A stretch of 64,000 bases of DNA from Massilia pinisoli. GTDB lineage: Bacteria; Pseudomonadota; Gammaproteobacteria; Burkholderiales; Burkholderiaceae_D. Each line of letters opens with the position of its first letter. Position 1 is the first letter of the stretch. The stretch covers positions 62,001-126,000 of the forward strand of contig NZ_JANUGW010000015.1 in the NCBI RefSeq assembly GCF_024753285.1, given 5' to 3'. Shown piece by piece: positions 34,962-43,486 of the stretch. The position numbers were made by a program, and so were the translations under genes. The notes beneath the pieces were generated by a model, which saw nothing but the letters and a program-made list of their open reading frames with translations, searched no databases and had not been told where the DNA came from.

Positions 34962-36301
34962 TGAACGCGATCACTGAAAAACTGAACCACAACGACGACC
35001 AGAGCGGCCAGGCCGGCCTGCTGCGCTTCATCACCGCCGGCTCCGTCGACGACGGCAAGAGCACCCTGATCGGCCGCCTGCTGTTCGACAGCAAGGGCAT
35101 CTTCGCCGACCAGCTCGCGGCCGTGTCGCGTTCCAAGCACAAGCGCACCGTGGGCGACACCATCGACCTGTCGCTGCTGACGGACGGCCTGGAAGCGGAG
35201 CGCGAGCAAGGCATCACGATCGACGTCGCGTACCGTTATTTCGCCACGCCGAAGCGCAAGTTCATCATCGCCGACACGCCGGGCCACGAGCAGTACACGC
35301 GCAACATGGTGACGGGTGCGTCGACGGCGGACGCCGTCATCATCCTCGTCGACGTGTCGAAAGTGAAGCTGGGCGATGATGGTTCCGTCGAACTCCTGGT
35401 GCAGACGAAGCGCCACTCCACGATCGCCAAGCTGCTGCAGATCGAGCACGTGATCGTCGCCGTCAACAAGATGGACCTCGTGAACTACGACCGCACCGTG
35501 TACGACCGCATCGTCGCGGAATACACGAAGTTCGCCGATACGCTGGGCCTGAAGGACATCACGGCGATCCCGCTGTCGGCACTCGCGGGCGACAACGTCG
35601 TCGAACGCGGCGACAACATGCCGTGGTACGAAGGCCCCACGCTGATCGAACTGCTGGAAGGTTTGAGCGTCTACGACGAGACCCACGCCGCCCCATTCCG
35701 CTTTCCCGTGCAGCTGGTGGCGCGCCACAACGGCCACGAAGCGAACGACTTCCGCGGCTATATGGGCCGCGTGGAATCGGGCAAGGTGGCCGTCGGCGAC
35801 AAGCTCGTCGTGCAGCCGTCCGGCCACAGCGCCACCGTGAAGGAAATCGTCACGTTCGACGGCCCGCTGCAGCAGGCCGTGGCCGGCCAGTCCGTCACGA
35901 TCACGTTGAACGAACACGTGGACATCTCGCGCGGCGACGTGCTGGCACCGGCCGAGCAACCGGCCACGTTGCTGAAGCAGGTGAAGGCGGACGTCTGCTG
36001 GATGGCCGACGAACCCCTGGACGTGCGCCGCAAGTACTGGATCAAGCACGGCACGCGCCAGACGATGGCCAAAATCAAGGCGATCGAGTCCGTGCTGGAC
36101 GTGAACACGCAAACGCGTCGCATCGTCGACAACCCGGCCGAAGGCCTCAAGTTGAACGACATCGCCCAGATCGAACTGGCCGTGCAACAGCCGCTGGCGG
36201 CAGACGCCTACGATGCGATCCGCGCAACGGGTGCCTTCATCCTCATCGATGAAGTGACCCATCAGACGGTCGCCGCAGGTATGATTCGTATTGACGCGTA
36301 A
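34961..36301 (+). CDS. cysN: sulfate adenylyltransferase large subunit (GTPase)
   Basis: A 446-residue EF-Tu-like GTPase that drives APS synthesis by GTP hydrolysis. G1 is AGSVDDGKST, G3 is DTPGHEQY and G4 is NKMD, with beta-barrel domains after residue 230. No APS-kinase (CysC) domain is fused at the end, and none is found in the operon. The product is then likely used directly by the APS-type CysH. The start is set by the TGATG overlap with cysD. Confidence 0.95.
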   Translation: MNAITEKLNHNDDQSGQAGLLRFITAGSVDDGKSTLIGRLLFDSKGIFADQLAAVSRSKHKRTVGDTIDLSLLTDGLEAEREQGITIDVAYRYFATPKRKFIIADTPGHEQYTRNMVTGASTADAVIILVDVSKVKLGDDGSVELLVQTKRHSTIAKLLQIEHVIVAVNKMDLVNYDRTVYDRIVAEYTKFADTLGLKDITAIPLSALAGDNVVERGDNMPWYEGPTLIELLEGLSVYDETHAAPFRFPVQLVARHNGHEANDFRGYMGRVESGKVAVGDKLVVQPSGHSATVKEIVTFDGPLQQAVAGQSVTITLNEHVDISRGDVLAPAEQPATLLKQVKADVCWMADEPLDVRRKYWIKHGTRQTMAKIKAIESVLDVNTQTRRIVDNPAEGLKLNDIAQIELAVQQPLAADAYDAIRATGAFILIDEVTHQTVAAGMIRIDA

Positions 36302-36321
36302 CGAACGACTGAAAGGGATCC

Positions 36322-37041
36322 ATGGCGGCGCTGGGAAAAGTGTATCTGGTTGGAGCCGGTCCCGGCGCCGTTGATCTCATCACCGTGCGCGGTGCGCGCC
36401 TGCTCGGGGAGGCGGAGGTCGTGCTGTACGACGCCCTCGTCACCCCGGAGATGCTCGCGCTGTGTACACAGGCCGAGCTGATCCCCGTCGGCAAGCGCTC
36501 CGGCCAGCGGTCGACGGCGCAAACCGTCATCAATGAAAAACTCGTCGATGCCGCGCGCCGCTACCAGCGCGTCGTGCGGTTGAAAGGCGGCGACCCGATG
36601 CTGTTCGGGCGCGCCGACGAGGAACTCCGCGCGCTCGAGGAAGCGGGTATCGAGGTCGAAGTCGTTCCCGGCATCACGACCGCGGTTGCCGCGGCGGCCG
36701 CCACCTTGCAGCCGCTGACGAAGCGGGGTGTCGCGCGCAGCGTCGCTTTCTTCACGTCCAGCACGGCACCCGACCAGCCCGACCATCCTGCGCTGCCGGA
36801 AACGGATACGTTGGTGCAGTATATGGGAGGCCGCGAAGCCGCCGCAACGGCGGAACGCCTGCTGGCCGAAGGCCGCCGGCCGGAGCTGCCCGTCGTCGTC
36901 GTGGAAAACTGCAGCCGCGCCGACCAGAGCGTGCGCCGCCTCACCTTGGCCGACCTCGCCCATGGCCTCGACGTCGCGCACGGCCCCGTGCTCGTCATGA
37001 TCGGCGAGGCGATGGCGCACCGGCCGCACCAGACCCTGTAA
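36322..37041 (+). CDS. cobA: uroporphyrinogen-III C-methyltransferase
   Basis: A 239-residue enzyme that adds two methyl groups to uroporphyrinogen III to give precorrin-2, the first step to siroheme needed by CysI. Family marks are YLVGAGPGAVDLITVRGARL at the N-terminus, VVRLKGGDPMLFGR near 90 and EVVPGITTAVA near 110. It is a stand-alone SUMT, without the dehydrogenase/chelatase half of CysG. It is the last gene of the cys operon, 20 bases after cysN with a GGGATCC-type ribosome site, and is convergent with the gene at 37046. Confidence 0.94.
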   Translation: MAALGKVYLVGAGPGAVDLITVRGARLLGEAEVVLYDALVTPEMLALCTQAELIPVGKRSGQRSTAQTVINEKLVDAARRYQRVVRLKGGDPMLFGRADEELRALEEAGIEVEVVPGITTAVAAAAATLQPLTKRGVARSVAFFTSSTAPDQPDHPALPETDTLVQYMGGREAAATAERLLAEGRRPELPVVVVENCSRADQSVRRLTLADLAHGLDVAHGPVLVMIGEAMAHRPHQTL

Positions 37042-37045
37042 TTCG

Positions 37046-37498
37046 CTAGCGCGCCCGCGCTTCCAGCTCGGCCTCGAGCCGCGTCGCCGCGGCGTGCGTG
37101 TCGACGGCGATGCGGTTCAGGCGCGCCAGCGCCGTCGCCAGCCGCTCGCCGCTCTCGCCTCCGCATTCCTCCGCATACCACAGCGCGAGATCGCAGCGCA
37201 TCCGCGACAGCTCACCACGCAGGTCCACGAGCATGCGGCGCAGGCTGCCGTCGGCGTCGGGGCGCCCCGGCGCGCCGTCGCCCAGCAGATGGTCGCGCAT
37301 GAGCGCAATGCGCGCCTGCATCTGCCCCATGCGGCGCGCCAGGCGGTCGAGGCGGCGCGCGCAGCGCCACTCCACGAAGGAGCGAGGCCCCGGCACCAGG
37401 CGCAGGGGGTCGAGCGCGCGCAGGCATGCGCGCAGGCGGACGGAGAACGGTACGGGTTTGCTGGACATGACCGGATCGGAATCGTCAGTAACGGACAT
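37046..37498 (-). CDS. small coiled-coil protein of unknown function
   Basis: A 150-residue protein that I do not recognise. It is rich in Arg, Leu, Ala and Glu, with long helical heptads (LDRLARRMGQMQARIALMRD, then RRMLVDLRGELSRMRCDLAL), so a coiled coil is likely. No signal peptide or membrane segment is seen. A shorter start, MSSKPVPF at 37468, is possible. It follows cbiX on the same strand by 55 bases and ends four bases from convergent cobA, so it may belong to the lptF-lptG-cbiX transcript. Confidence 0.55.
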   Translation of the reverse strand: MSVTDDSDPVMSSKPVPFSVRLRACLRALDPLRLVPGPRSFVEWRCARRLDRLARRMGQMQARIALMRDHLLGDGAPGRPDADGSLRRMLVDLRGELSRMRCDLALWYAEECGGESGERLATALARLNRIAVDTHAAATRLEAELEARAR

Positions 37499-37553
37499 CC
37501 GACCAGTCTGGGCGCCGCGGGCATCCGCGGGCCTGATGTACAGCAAACTCAGG

Positions 37554-37919
37554 TCATTGAGCGCCCGCGCAATAGGCGGCCATGGCGGCCAGCACGCCCG
37601 GATCTTCGCCGACGGCCGGCACCGTGGCAAACGTCACGTGCGGATGGCTCGCGCGCAGCTGGTCGAGCAGCAGCGGCAGGTCGCGCAGCAGATGGCCGCC
37701 CTGCCCCAGGAACACGGGGACGATGGTGACGTCGCGCGCGCCCAGCGCCACGAGGGCGTTCACTTCGTCGGGCAGGCTCGGGGTCATCAGCTCGAGGAAC
37801 GCCAGCGACACGGTGCAATCGGGGCGGCGCGCGGCCGTGAGATCGCGCAGGCGCTGGAACGGCGCGGCCCAGCCGGCGGCGCGCGCGCCGTGCGCGAACA
37901 GGACGAGTGCTTTTTCCAT
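37554..37919 (-). CDS. cbiX: CbiX/SirB-type sirohydrochlorin chelatase
   Basis: A 121-residue single-domain chelatase that inserts iron (or cobalt) into sirohydrochlorin. LVLFAHGARAAGWAAPFQRL holds the metal-binding histidine of the N-terminal strand, VSLAFLELMTPSL the acidic ligand, and VPVFLGQGGHLLRDLP the second histidine. The short one-domain form is the ancestral type. Its ATG overlaps the lptG stop (TGATG). With cobA on the other side it would complete siroheme synthesis apart from precorrin-2 dehydrogenase, which is not in the window. Confidence 0.88.
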   Translation of the reverse strand: MEKALVLFAHGARAAGWAAPFQRLRDLTAARRPDCTVSLAFLELMTPSLPDEVNALVALGARDVTIVPVFLGQGGHLLRDLPLLLDQLRASHPHVTFATVPAVGEDPGVLAAMAAYCAGAQ

Positions 37920-39103
37920 CAATGTCTCTCCACCCAGCGCAGGGCGACGATCGCCAGCAGCAGGAACAGCAGGCTGGGCGCGGCCGCCGTCAGGAACGCG
38001 GGCCAGGTCGACAACATGCCCACGTGCGAGAACAGCGAGTTAATCAAGAGGAAGCTCACGCCGATCATGATGCCGATGAAGATCTTCAAGCTCACGCCGC
38101 CACTGCGCGTGTGCAGGTAGCCGAACGGCAGCGCGAGCGCCATCAGCACGAAGATCGACAGCGGATCGATCAGCTTCTTCCAGAACGCGATCTTGAAGCG
38201 TTCCGTCTCCTGGCGGTTCTCGGCCAGGTGGCGCGTGTACACGGCCAGTTCGTTGGCCGACATCTGCGACGGGTCGGAGCGCGACACGGACAGGATCTTC
38301 GGCGTGATCTCGGAAACGAGGTCGAGGCTCGCGACCTTGCGCGTGGAGACGGACGCCGTGTCCTGGCCGAAGCGGCTCTGGATGGTCTGGCCGGCCGCCA
38401 GGGGCGCGTCCGGCGCGGGCAATTCGCGGCTGTTCGCGAACAGCGTCTCCGTCACGTCGTTCAGGCGCCACGTACCGTTGCCGCTGAACGTGGCATTGGC
38501 CGCGGTGATCAGCGAGCGCATGCGCATGCTGTTGTCGAACTCGTACAGGCGCACATCGATCAGCTGGCCGTCCGGGCGGATCTGGCGCGCATTGAAGAAG
38601 CGCGAGCCCGTCACGGGGCCTTTCGCGCCGCCCATGTGCACGGTATCCTTCGTCCACATGCCGGACCGGAATTCGGCGGACAACGTCGCGCCCTTCGCGG
38701 ACAGGCGCACGCGCTCCGCGATGGGCGCCGTGCGCGGCGTGATCAATTCGCCGAACAGGAACGTGAGGGCGACGAACACGAGGCCGATCTTCGCGAGGAT
38801 CATGGCGGCCTGCTGCGTGGACATCGACGACGCCCGCATGATGGTGAATTCCGAGCTTTGCGCGAACTGCGCCATCGTGTAGATGGTGCCGATCAGCGCC
38901 GCGACCGGCATCACCTCGTACACGTGACCGGGGACGAGCAGCAGCACGTACAGGACGGCGTGCTGGATCATGTAGCCGCCCTTGCCCACCGACGGGAGTT
39001 CCTGCGTGAGGTCCATGAACGCGATGAGGCCGAGGAGGCCCACGAGCACGAAGGCGACGGCCTGCGCGATGTTGACGAGGAAGTAGCGCTGCAGGATCTT
39101 CAT
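37919..39103 (-). CDS. lptG: LPS export permease LptG
   Basis: A 394-residue inner-membrane protein of the LptB2FG transporter that extracts lipopolysaccharide and feeds it to the bridge to the outer membrane. Three N-terminal and three C-terminal membrane helices surround a periplasmic beta-jellyroll domain (about 110-290). MKILQRYFLVNIAQAVAFVL and the later ALALPFGYLHTRSGGVSLKI are typical. The start is set by the ATGA overlap with lptF, and the stop overlaps cbiX. Confidence 0.94.
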   Translation of the reverse strand: MKILQRYFLVNIAQAVAFVLVGLLGLIAFMDLTQELPSVGKGGYMIQHAVLYVLLLVPGHVYEVMPVAALIGTIYTMAQFAQSSEFTIMRASSMSTQQAAMILAKIGLVFVALTFLFGELITPRTAPIAERVRLSAKGATLSAEFRSGMWTKDTVHMGGAKGPVTGSRFFNARQIRPDGQLIDVRLYEFDNSMRMRSLITAANATFSGNGTWRLNDVTETLFANSRELPAPDAPLAAGQTIQSRFGQDTASVSTRKVASLDLVSEITPKILSVSRSDPSQMSANELAVYTRHLAENRQETERFKIAFWKKLIDPLSIFVLMALALPFGYLHTRSGGVSLKIFIGIMIGVSFLLINSLFSHVGMLSTWPAFLTAAAPSLLFLLLAIVALRWVERH

Positions 39104-40260
39104 TGCGCGCCCTCGTGCGTTGCGGCGGCGGTCGCGCCGCTGCGCAGCAGCCGGCGGCGCTTGAACGCGCCCAGCAGCGCGAGCGGATGCCAGCGGTGGT
39201 TCACGTTCAGGCGCCACGCGAACAGGCCGGCGACGACGAGCAGCGCGAACACGTGCAGCGGCCACCACGCGACGCCGAAGTTCATCTTGCCCTGCTTGAC
39301 GCTGGCCTCGAACAGTTTCGACAGATTGCTGTACGTGAAAAAGATCAGCAGCGCGAGGATCAGGTTCGCGGAGCTGCCCGCGCGCGGGTTGACGAAGCCG
39401 AGCGGGATCGCGAGCAGCATCAGCACGACGCAGGTGATCGGCGCGGAAATCCGGTACAGCAGTTCGGCGTTCGTATAGCGGTTGTCGGGCAACGCCAGCA
39501 GCGCGGGCGTGGACAGCGCGTCGGCCGGCGTCTCGGACCCCATCACGGGCACCGAGCTGGAGACGCGCATGCGGTAACGATCGAATTCCATCGACTGGAA
39601 ATCGGCGCGCCCGGGCTGCCCCTGGTAGCGCCGGCCGTTCTTCAGCACGAGATATTGGCCGCCCTTGCCGTCCGGCTCGATCACGCCTTCCTTGGCGACG
39701 ACGATCGAGCTGCCGTCCTTGTCGACGGAATTCACGAACACGTTCTGCACGACGGTCGATCCGCCCGTGCTGCCTTCGACGAAGAACACGCGGTTGGTCG
39801 ACGTCGATTCGCGGAACTGGCCGGGCGACACGCGCTTCAAGTCTTCGCGCTTCTCGAAGCGCTCGACGAATTCCGCGCTCTTCATCTTGGCCCACGGCGT
39901 CGCGACGAACGACAGCACGGCCACGAGCGCGACGAGCGGCAACCCGAACACGAGCACGGGGCTCACCCAGCGCATCAGCGACTGGCCGGACGCGAACCAC
40001 ACGACCATCTCGGAATCGCGGTAGCTGCGCGTGACGGTGACGATGACGGCGATAAAGCTGGTAAGGATGAGGATTGTTGGCAGATAATTCAGCACCGAAA
40101 AGCCGATCAGCGCCAATACGTCGCTCGAGGCGACCTTGCCCCCCGCGGCCTTGCCGAGGATGGAGATCAGGGTCCAGGTAACGAAGATCGTAAACAGGAC
40201 CGTGAAGGTGGCGCCGGCCACGCTGGCCAATTCACGCTGTAGGGCGCGTTTGAAAATCAT
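39100..40260 (-). CDS. lptF: LPS export permease LptF
   Basis: A 386-residue partner of LptG with the same plan: membrane helices at both ends and a periplasmic jellyroll between. MIFKRALQRELASVAGATFT is the usual start; DSEMVVWFASGQS is the cytoplasmic coupling-helix region that contacts the LptB ATPase, and ALLIFFTYSNLSKLFEASVK is found near the end. A longer frame upstream would cover the promoter region and was not used. It is divergent from pepA, a common layout in proteobacteria. Confidence 0.94.
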   Translation of the reverse strand: MIFKRALQRELASVAGATFTVLFTIFVTWTLISILGKAAGGKVASSDVLALIGFSVLNYLPTILILTSFIAVIVTVTRSYRDSEMVVWFASGQSLMRWVSPVLVFGLPLVALVAVLSFVATPWAKMKSAEFVERFEKREDLKRVSPGQFRESTSTNRVFFVEGSTGGSTVVQNVFVNSVDKDGSSIVVAKEGVIEPDGKGGQYLVLKNGRRYQGQPGRADFQSMEFDRYRMRVSSSVPVMGSETPADALSTPALLALPDNRYTNAELLYRISAPITCVVLMLLAIPLGFVNPRAGSSANLILALLIFFTYSNLSKLFEASVKQGKMNFGVAWWPLHVFALLVVAGLFAWRLNVNHRWHPLALLGAFKRRRLLRSGATAAATHEGAQ

Positions 40261-40268
40261 TCGATCGT

Positions 40269-40333
40269 TATAATTGCAGGTTTGAAGGAACCCCAAGGAA
40301 CCGTCACGAGCGGGTGCCGAATGGGAGGTTCCT
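40269..40333 (+). promoter_or_regulatory. pepA leader: TATAAT box and paired AAGGAACC repeats
   Basis: A consensus -10 TATAAT (40269-40274) is followed by two copies of AAGGAACC exactly ten bases apart (40285-40292 and 40295-40302), and by the complementary GGTTCCT at 40327-40333. Either upstream copy could pair with the single downstream copy, giving two exclusive hairpins, or the repeats may be a protein site on one DNA face. There is no good -35. Confidence 0.45.
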
Positions 40334-40372
40334 CGGACAGCACGCGCGTCAAAACTCGAAACGGAGAATCAA

Positions 40373-41869
40373 ATGGACTTTAGCATAAAAGCATTCGACA
40401 CAAAAAACACGCTGGCCGCAGCCAAATCGGGCTGTGTGGCAGTCGCGGTGTTCGAAAACAAGAAACTGTCGGAGGCGGCGAAAGCCCTCGATCTGAACGG
40501 CGACATCGGCGCCGCCGTCAAGTCGGGTGACATCTCCGGCAAGCCCGGTTCGACCCTGCTGCTGCGCGGCGTGGGCGGCGTGGCCGCGGCCCGCGTGCTG
40601 CTGGTCGGCATGGGTGCGGACGAAGCCATCACCGAGAAAAGTTTTGCCGGCGCCGTCTCCGCTGCCCTGAAAACCTTCGCTTCGCTGGGCGCGCAAGATG
40701 CCATTATCGCATTCCCGCTGGAGAATGTGAAAGCGCGCGACCTGAATTGGGCCCTGCGCACCATCGTCCTCGCCGCCAACGAAGGCGAGTTCCGCTCCGA
40801 CGCGCAAAAGAGCAAGAAGGATCCGGCCCCGACTGGTGTGCGCAAGCTGGCCATCGCCGTCCCGGCGGCCACGCCGCAGCTGAAGGCGACGCTGGCGCAG
40901 GCCCAGGCCATCGCGAACGGCATGAACCTCACGAAGGAACTGGGCAACCTGTCGCCGAACGTCTGCACCCCGACGTATCTCGCGAATACGGCGAAGAAGC
41001 TCGCGGGCGACTTCGGCTTCGACGTCGAAGTCCTGGACCGCAAGCAGCTGGAAGCCCTCAAGATGGGCAGCTTCCTGTCCGTCACGCGCGGCAGCGAAGA
41101 GCCGCCGAAGTTCATCGTCCTGAAGCACAACGGTGGCAAGAAGAACGACGCGCCCGTCGTCCTCGTCGGCAAGGGCATCACCTTCGACACGGGCGGCATC
41201 TCGCTGAAGCCGGGCGCGAACATGGACGAGATGAAGTACGACATGTGCGGCGCCGGTTCCGTGCTGGGGACGTTCCGCGCCATCGGCGAAATGGGTCTCA
41301 AGCTGAACGTCGTCGGCATCGTCGCCGCCTGCGAGAACATGCCGTCGGGCCGCGCCACCAAGCCGGGCGACATTGTCACCGCGATGAACGGCACCACGAT
41401 CGAGATCCTGAATACGGACGCGGAAGGCCGCCTGATCCTGGCCGACGCGCTGACCTACGCCGAGCGCTTCAAGCCGGCCGCCGTCATCGACATCGCGACC
41501 TTGACGGGCGCCTGCATCGTCGCCCTGGGCCACCACACGTCGGGCCTGTTCACGCGCCACGACGATGCGCACGACGCCCTCGCCGACGAATTGCTGGATG
41601 CGGGCAGGCAGGCGGGCGACGTGGCCTGGCGCTTCCCCATCGGCGAGAACTACAGCGAGCAGCTGAAGTCGAACTTCGCCGACCTGGCCAACATTGGGAC
41701 GCCGGGCGGCGCATCGATCACCGCGGCATGCTTCCTGGAGAACTTCACGCGCAACTACACGTGGGCCCACCTGGACATCGCGGGCACGGCGTGGAAATCG
41801 GGGGCCGCCAAGGGTGCGACGGGCCGTCCGGTGCCCCTGTTGACGACGTTCCTGCTGAACCGCGTGTAA
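40373..41869 (+). CDS. pepA: leucyl aminopeptidase (M17)
   Basis: A 498-residue hexameric two-metal aminopeptidase that removes N-terminal residues from peptides; in E. coli the homologue also binds DNA. The family signature NTDAEGRLILADAL is present, and metal ligands are seen in GKGITFDTGGISLKPGANMD. The N-terminal domain (1-165) is the variable macro-like part. CGGAGAATCAA precedes the ATG. No holC follows, unlike in many proteobacteria. Confidence 0.96.
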   Translation: MDFSIKAFDTKNTLAAAKSGCVAVAVFENKKLSEAAKALDLNGDIGAAVKSGDISGKPGSTLLLRGVGGVAAARVLLVGMGADEAITEKSFAGAVSAALKTFASLGAQDAIIAFPLENVKARDLNWALRTIVLAANEGEFRSDAQKSKKDPAPTGVRKLAIAVPAATPQLKATLAQAQAIANGMNLTKELGNLSPNVCTPTYLANTAKKLAGDFGFDVEVLDRKQLEALKMGSFLSVTRGSEEPPKFIVLKHNGGKKNDAPVVLVGKGITFDTGGISLKPGANMDEMKYDMCGAGSVLGTFRAIGEMGLKLNVVGIVAACENMPSGRATKPGDIVTAMNGTTIEILNTDAEGRLILADALTYAERFKPAAVIDIATLTGACIVALGHHTSGLFTRHDDAHDALADELLDAGRQAGDVAWRFPIGENYSEQLKSNFADLANIGTPGGASITAACFLENFTRNYTWAHLDIAGTAWKSGAAKGATGRPVPLLTTFLLNRV

Positions 41870-41885
41870 GCAACACGGGTTCGAT

Positions 41886-41919
41886 ATAAAAAACGGATGC
41901 CGCGGCATCCGTTTTTTAT
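41886..41919. terminator. bidirectional intrinsic terminator
   Basis: A perfect 34-base palindrome: AAAAAACGGATGCC and its complement around a GC centre. It gives a stem with T6 on either strand, so it should end both pepA and the convergent lipoprotein gene. Confidence 0.92.
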
Positions 41920-41942
41920 TGGGCAATCCGGTTATTGCGCGC

Positions 41943-42416
41943 TCAGAAGACGACGTTGCCGTTCTCGCCGGACGCGCCCGGCGTGCCCGCCGCCGCGGGC
42001 GCCGGATGCATCAGCACCGTCAACGTGGACTGGTAGGCGACGCCGGAACCGTCGTTCGCATTGATGTAAGGCGCGCCGCCGGCGCTGACGATGATGTTGC
42101 CGATCAGCCGGTCGCTGTCGAAAAACGACGTGGCATGCGCGACGGCGACCTCGCGCGCGTCGCCCGTGCCCGCGCGCGCGCAATCGATCGTCAGCGGGCT
42201 GCGGCTGCGCTCGACCGTGACCCGTCCCGGCGCCACGACGAACCAGCGTCCCGCCGCATTGGACAGCACGCAGCCGACGCCCGCCACTTCGCGGTGATCG
42301 AGGATCGTGTGGACTTCCAGCTGCTGGGTGGGCGTCTCGCCCATCGTCGTCACGCAGCCGCTTGTGGCGGCCATCAGCGCGACGGTGCAGGCGGTACGGA
42401 AATAAGAATTGGACAT
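41943..42416 (-). CDS. small putative lipoprotein of unknown function
   Basis: A 157-residue protein. The N-terminus has a charged start, a hydrophobic core and a likely lipobox ATSGC with Cys21, so it should be lipid-anchored after export. The rest shows no domain I know; it contains a few cysteines (GVGCVLSN, LTIDCARAG) that could pair, and ends in a glycine/alanine/proline-rich tail. The start MSNSYFRT is chosen because it gives a proper signal sequence. It ends at the bidirectional terminator. Function unknown. Confidence 0.65.
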   Translation of the reverse strand: MSNSYFRTACTVALMAATSGCVTTMGETPTQQLEVHTILDHREVAGVGCVLSNAAGRWFVVAPGRVTVERSRSPLTIDCARAGTGDAREVAVAHATSFFDSDRLIGNIIVSAGGAPYINANDGSGVAYQSTLTVLMHPAPAAAGTPGASGENGNVVF

Positions 42417-42477
42417 GTCTTCACCGATAAAGCATACCTGTCCGTTTACGGCGGCAATCGGCAAGACATGAGCGGCA

Positions 42478-42681
42478 CTAGGCGGGTTCGGCCGAGACGA
42501 GGGGCGCGAAGCGCGGCAGGCATGTGCCGTCCACGTCGACGAACCCGAAAAACGCGTCGCGCGGGCGGACCCAGGTCTTGCCGTCCTCCCCGCGATACAC
42601 GACGACGGCCGTGTGGTCCGCCTCGAGGACGGCCTCGCAGACCACCTCGTACACCCCGCCCTTGTAGTGGCGGTAACGCAT
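42478..42681 (-). CDS. DUF1653 domain protein
   Basis: A 67-residue protein. MRYRHYKGGVYEVVCEA followed by VVVYRGEDGKTWVRPRDAFFG matches the small beta-rich DUF1653 fold, often seen as a stand-alone protein or fused to nucleotide-processing enzymes. No function is established. Its ATG overlaps the stop of the preceding unknown gene (TGATG), so the two are translated together. Confidence 0.75.
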   Translation of the reverse strand: MRYRHYKGGVYEVVCEAVLEADHTAVVVYRGEDGKTWVRPRDAFFGFVDVDGTCLPRFAPLVSAEPA

Positions 42682-43037
42682 CAAGCCTTTTCTTCGGCCG
42701 CCGCGCGATGCTTCTTCTTGAGGCTCTGGATGACCTTGACGATGCCTTCGACGCCGGCGTTGTCGTCGAGTTCGCTGAACGCATCCAGCACCTCGTTGAG
42801 TACGCGATTGCGCACGCTCGCCTCGTCGGCCTGCATCTTCTGCGGCTGCTGCGGATTCTCGGACGGCGCGAATTTCTGCGGCGTCTCGGCCGCGGCTTTC
42901 TGTCCGTGGGCCAGCGCGGCCTGCCAGATCAGCCAGCGGCGCTGGGTTTCGTACACGAGGTACTCTTCCGGCTTGTCTTCACGACGCCGGACAATGTGGC
43001 CATCGCGTTGGGCCCATGCTTCAAATGCTTGGCGCAT
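42681..43037 (-). CDS. hypothetical protein
   Basis: A 118-residue soluble protein that I do not recognise. The N-terminal 40 residues (AFEAWAQRDGHIVRRRED, then RRWLIWQAALAHG) look like the short motif found in many phage and plasmid small proteins. A polar linker rich in Gln and Pro (about 50-68) leads to a helical C-terminal part with KVIQSLKKKHR. It overlaps the DUF1653 gene by one base. No phage genes are nearby. Confidence 0.6.
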   Translation of the reverse strand: MRQAFEAWAQRDGHIVRRREDKPEEYLVYETQRRWLIWQAALAHGQKAAAETPQKFAPSENPQQPQKMQADEASVRNRVLNEVLDAFSELDDNAGVEGIVKVIQSLKKKHRAAAEEKA

Positions 43038-43486
43038 TGTTGTCCTTTAATAAGCTGTGTGCAAATCCTGCTCTCGGGATCCGCGATCGTTACACACCTG
43101 CCAAAGGCCGGTCGCTCGACCGACCACGGCAACCCTCTCTCAATGCAACGGATTGCTGTTGAATTCTTGGTTCCTGAGCAATATGCCAATAGTACAACCA
43201 AAGTTGGCCTACTGCAATTTTTTTCTTTCGAGAAGGAGACGATACGGAAATGTCCCCTGTCTTGCTGTGATTGTTACATCTTGTCACAGTTACGCGAAAC
43301 TTTCCAGCGTCGTTACGATTTTTTACTCCACGGACAATAATTTTACGACATGTTTGTTGCAACTAGCACAAATAATTCCAATTGTGTGATGGCTTGGCGA
43401 GCCAGGAAGTGTTGCAAGAATGGCTCACAGCCACGATACTGCCCGGATTGTGCCGGACGGTCCGGCCCGTGCAACCAGACATCTTC
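43038..43486. other. AT-rich spacer with no supported gene
   Basis: A 449-base gap between divergent genes, clearly richer in A and T than the rest of the window. It holds T-runs (43217-43225, 43319-43324), a 6-base inverted repeat CTGTGA/TCACAG (43264-43288), and a good ribosome site AAGGAG ahead of a seven-codon frame counting its stop (43250-43270). No frame in it looks like a conserved protein. It probably holds the promoters of the gene at 43037 and of xth; an unrecognised small RNA is possible. Confidence 0.5.

Noticed and set aside
42681..43037. Small phage-like gene as a sign of a prophage remnant
   Set aside because: No integrase, capsid, lysis or attachment-site sequence is near; the resemblance is limited to a short N-terminal stretch.
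43250..43270. Tiny six-residue frame with a good ribosome site before xth
   Set aside because: Too short to support as a gene, with no repeated codons or attenuator hairpin that would mark it as a leader peptide.
43264..43288. CTGTGA/TCACAG pair resembling a CRP or FNR site
   Set aside because: The spacer between TGTGA and TCACA is 13 bases; CRP-type sites need about six.
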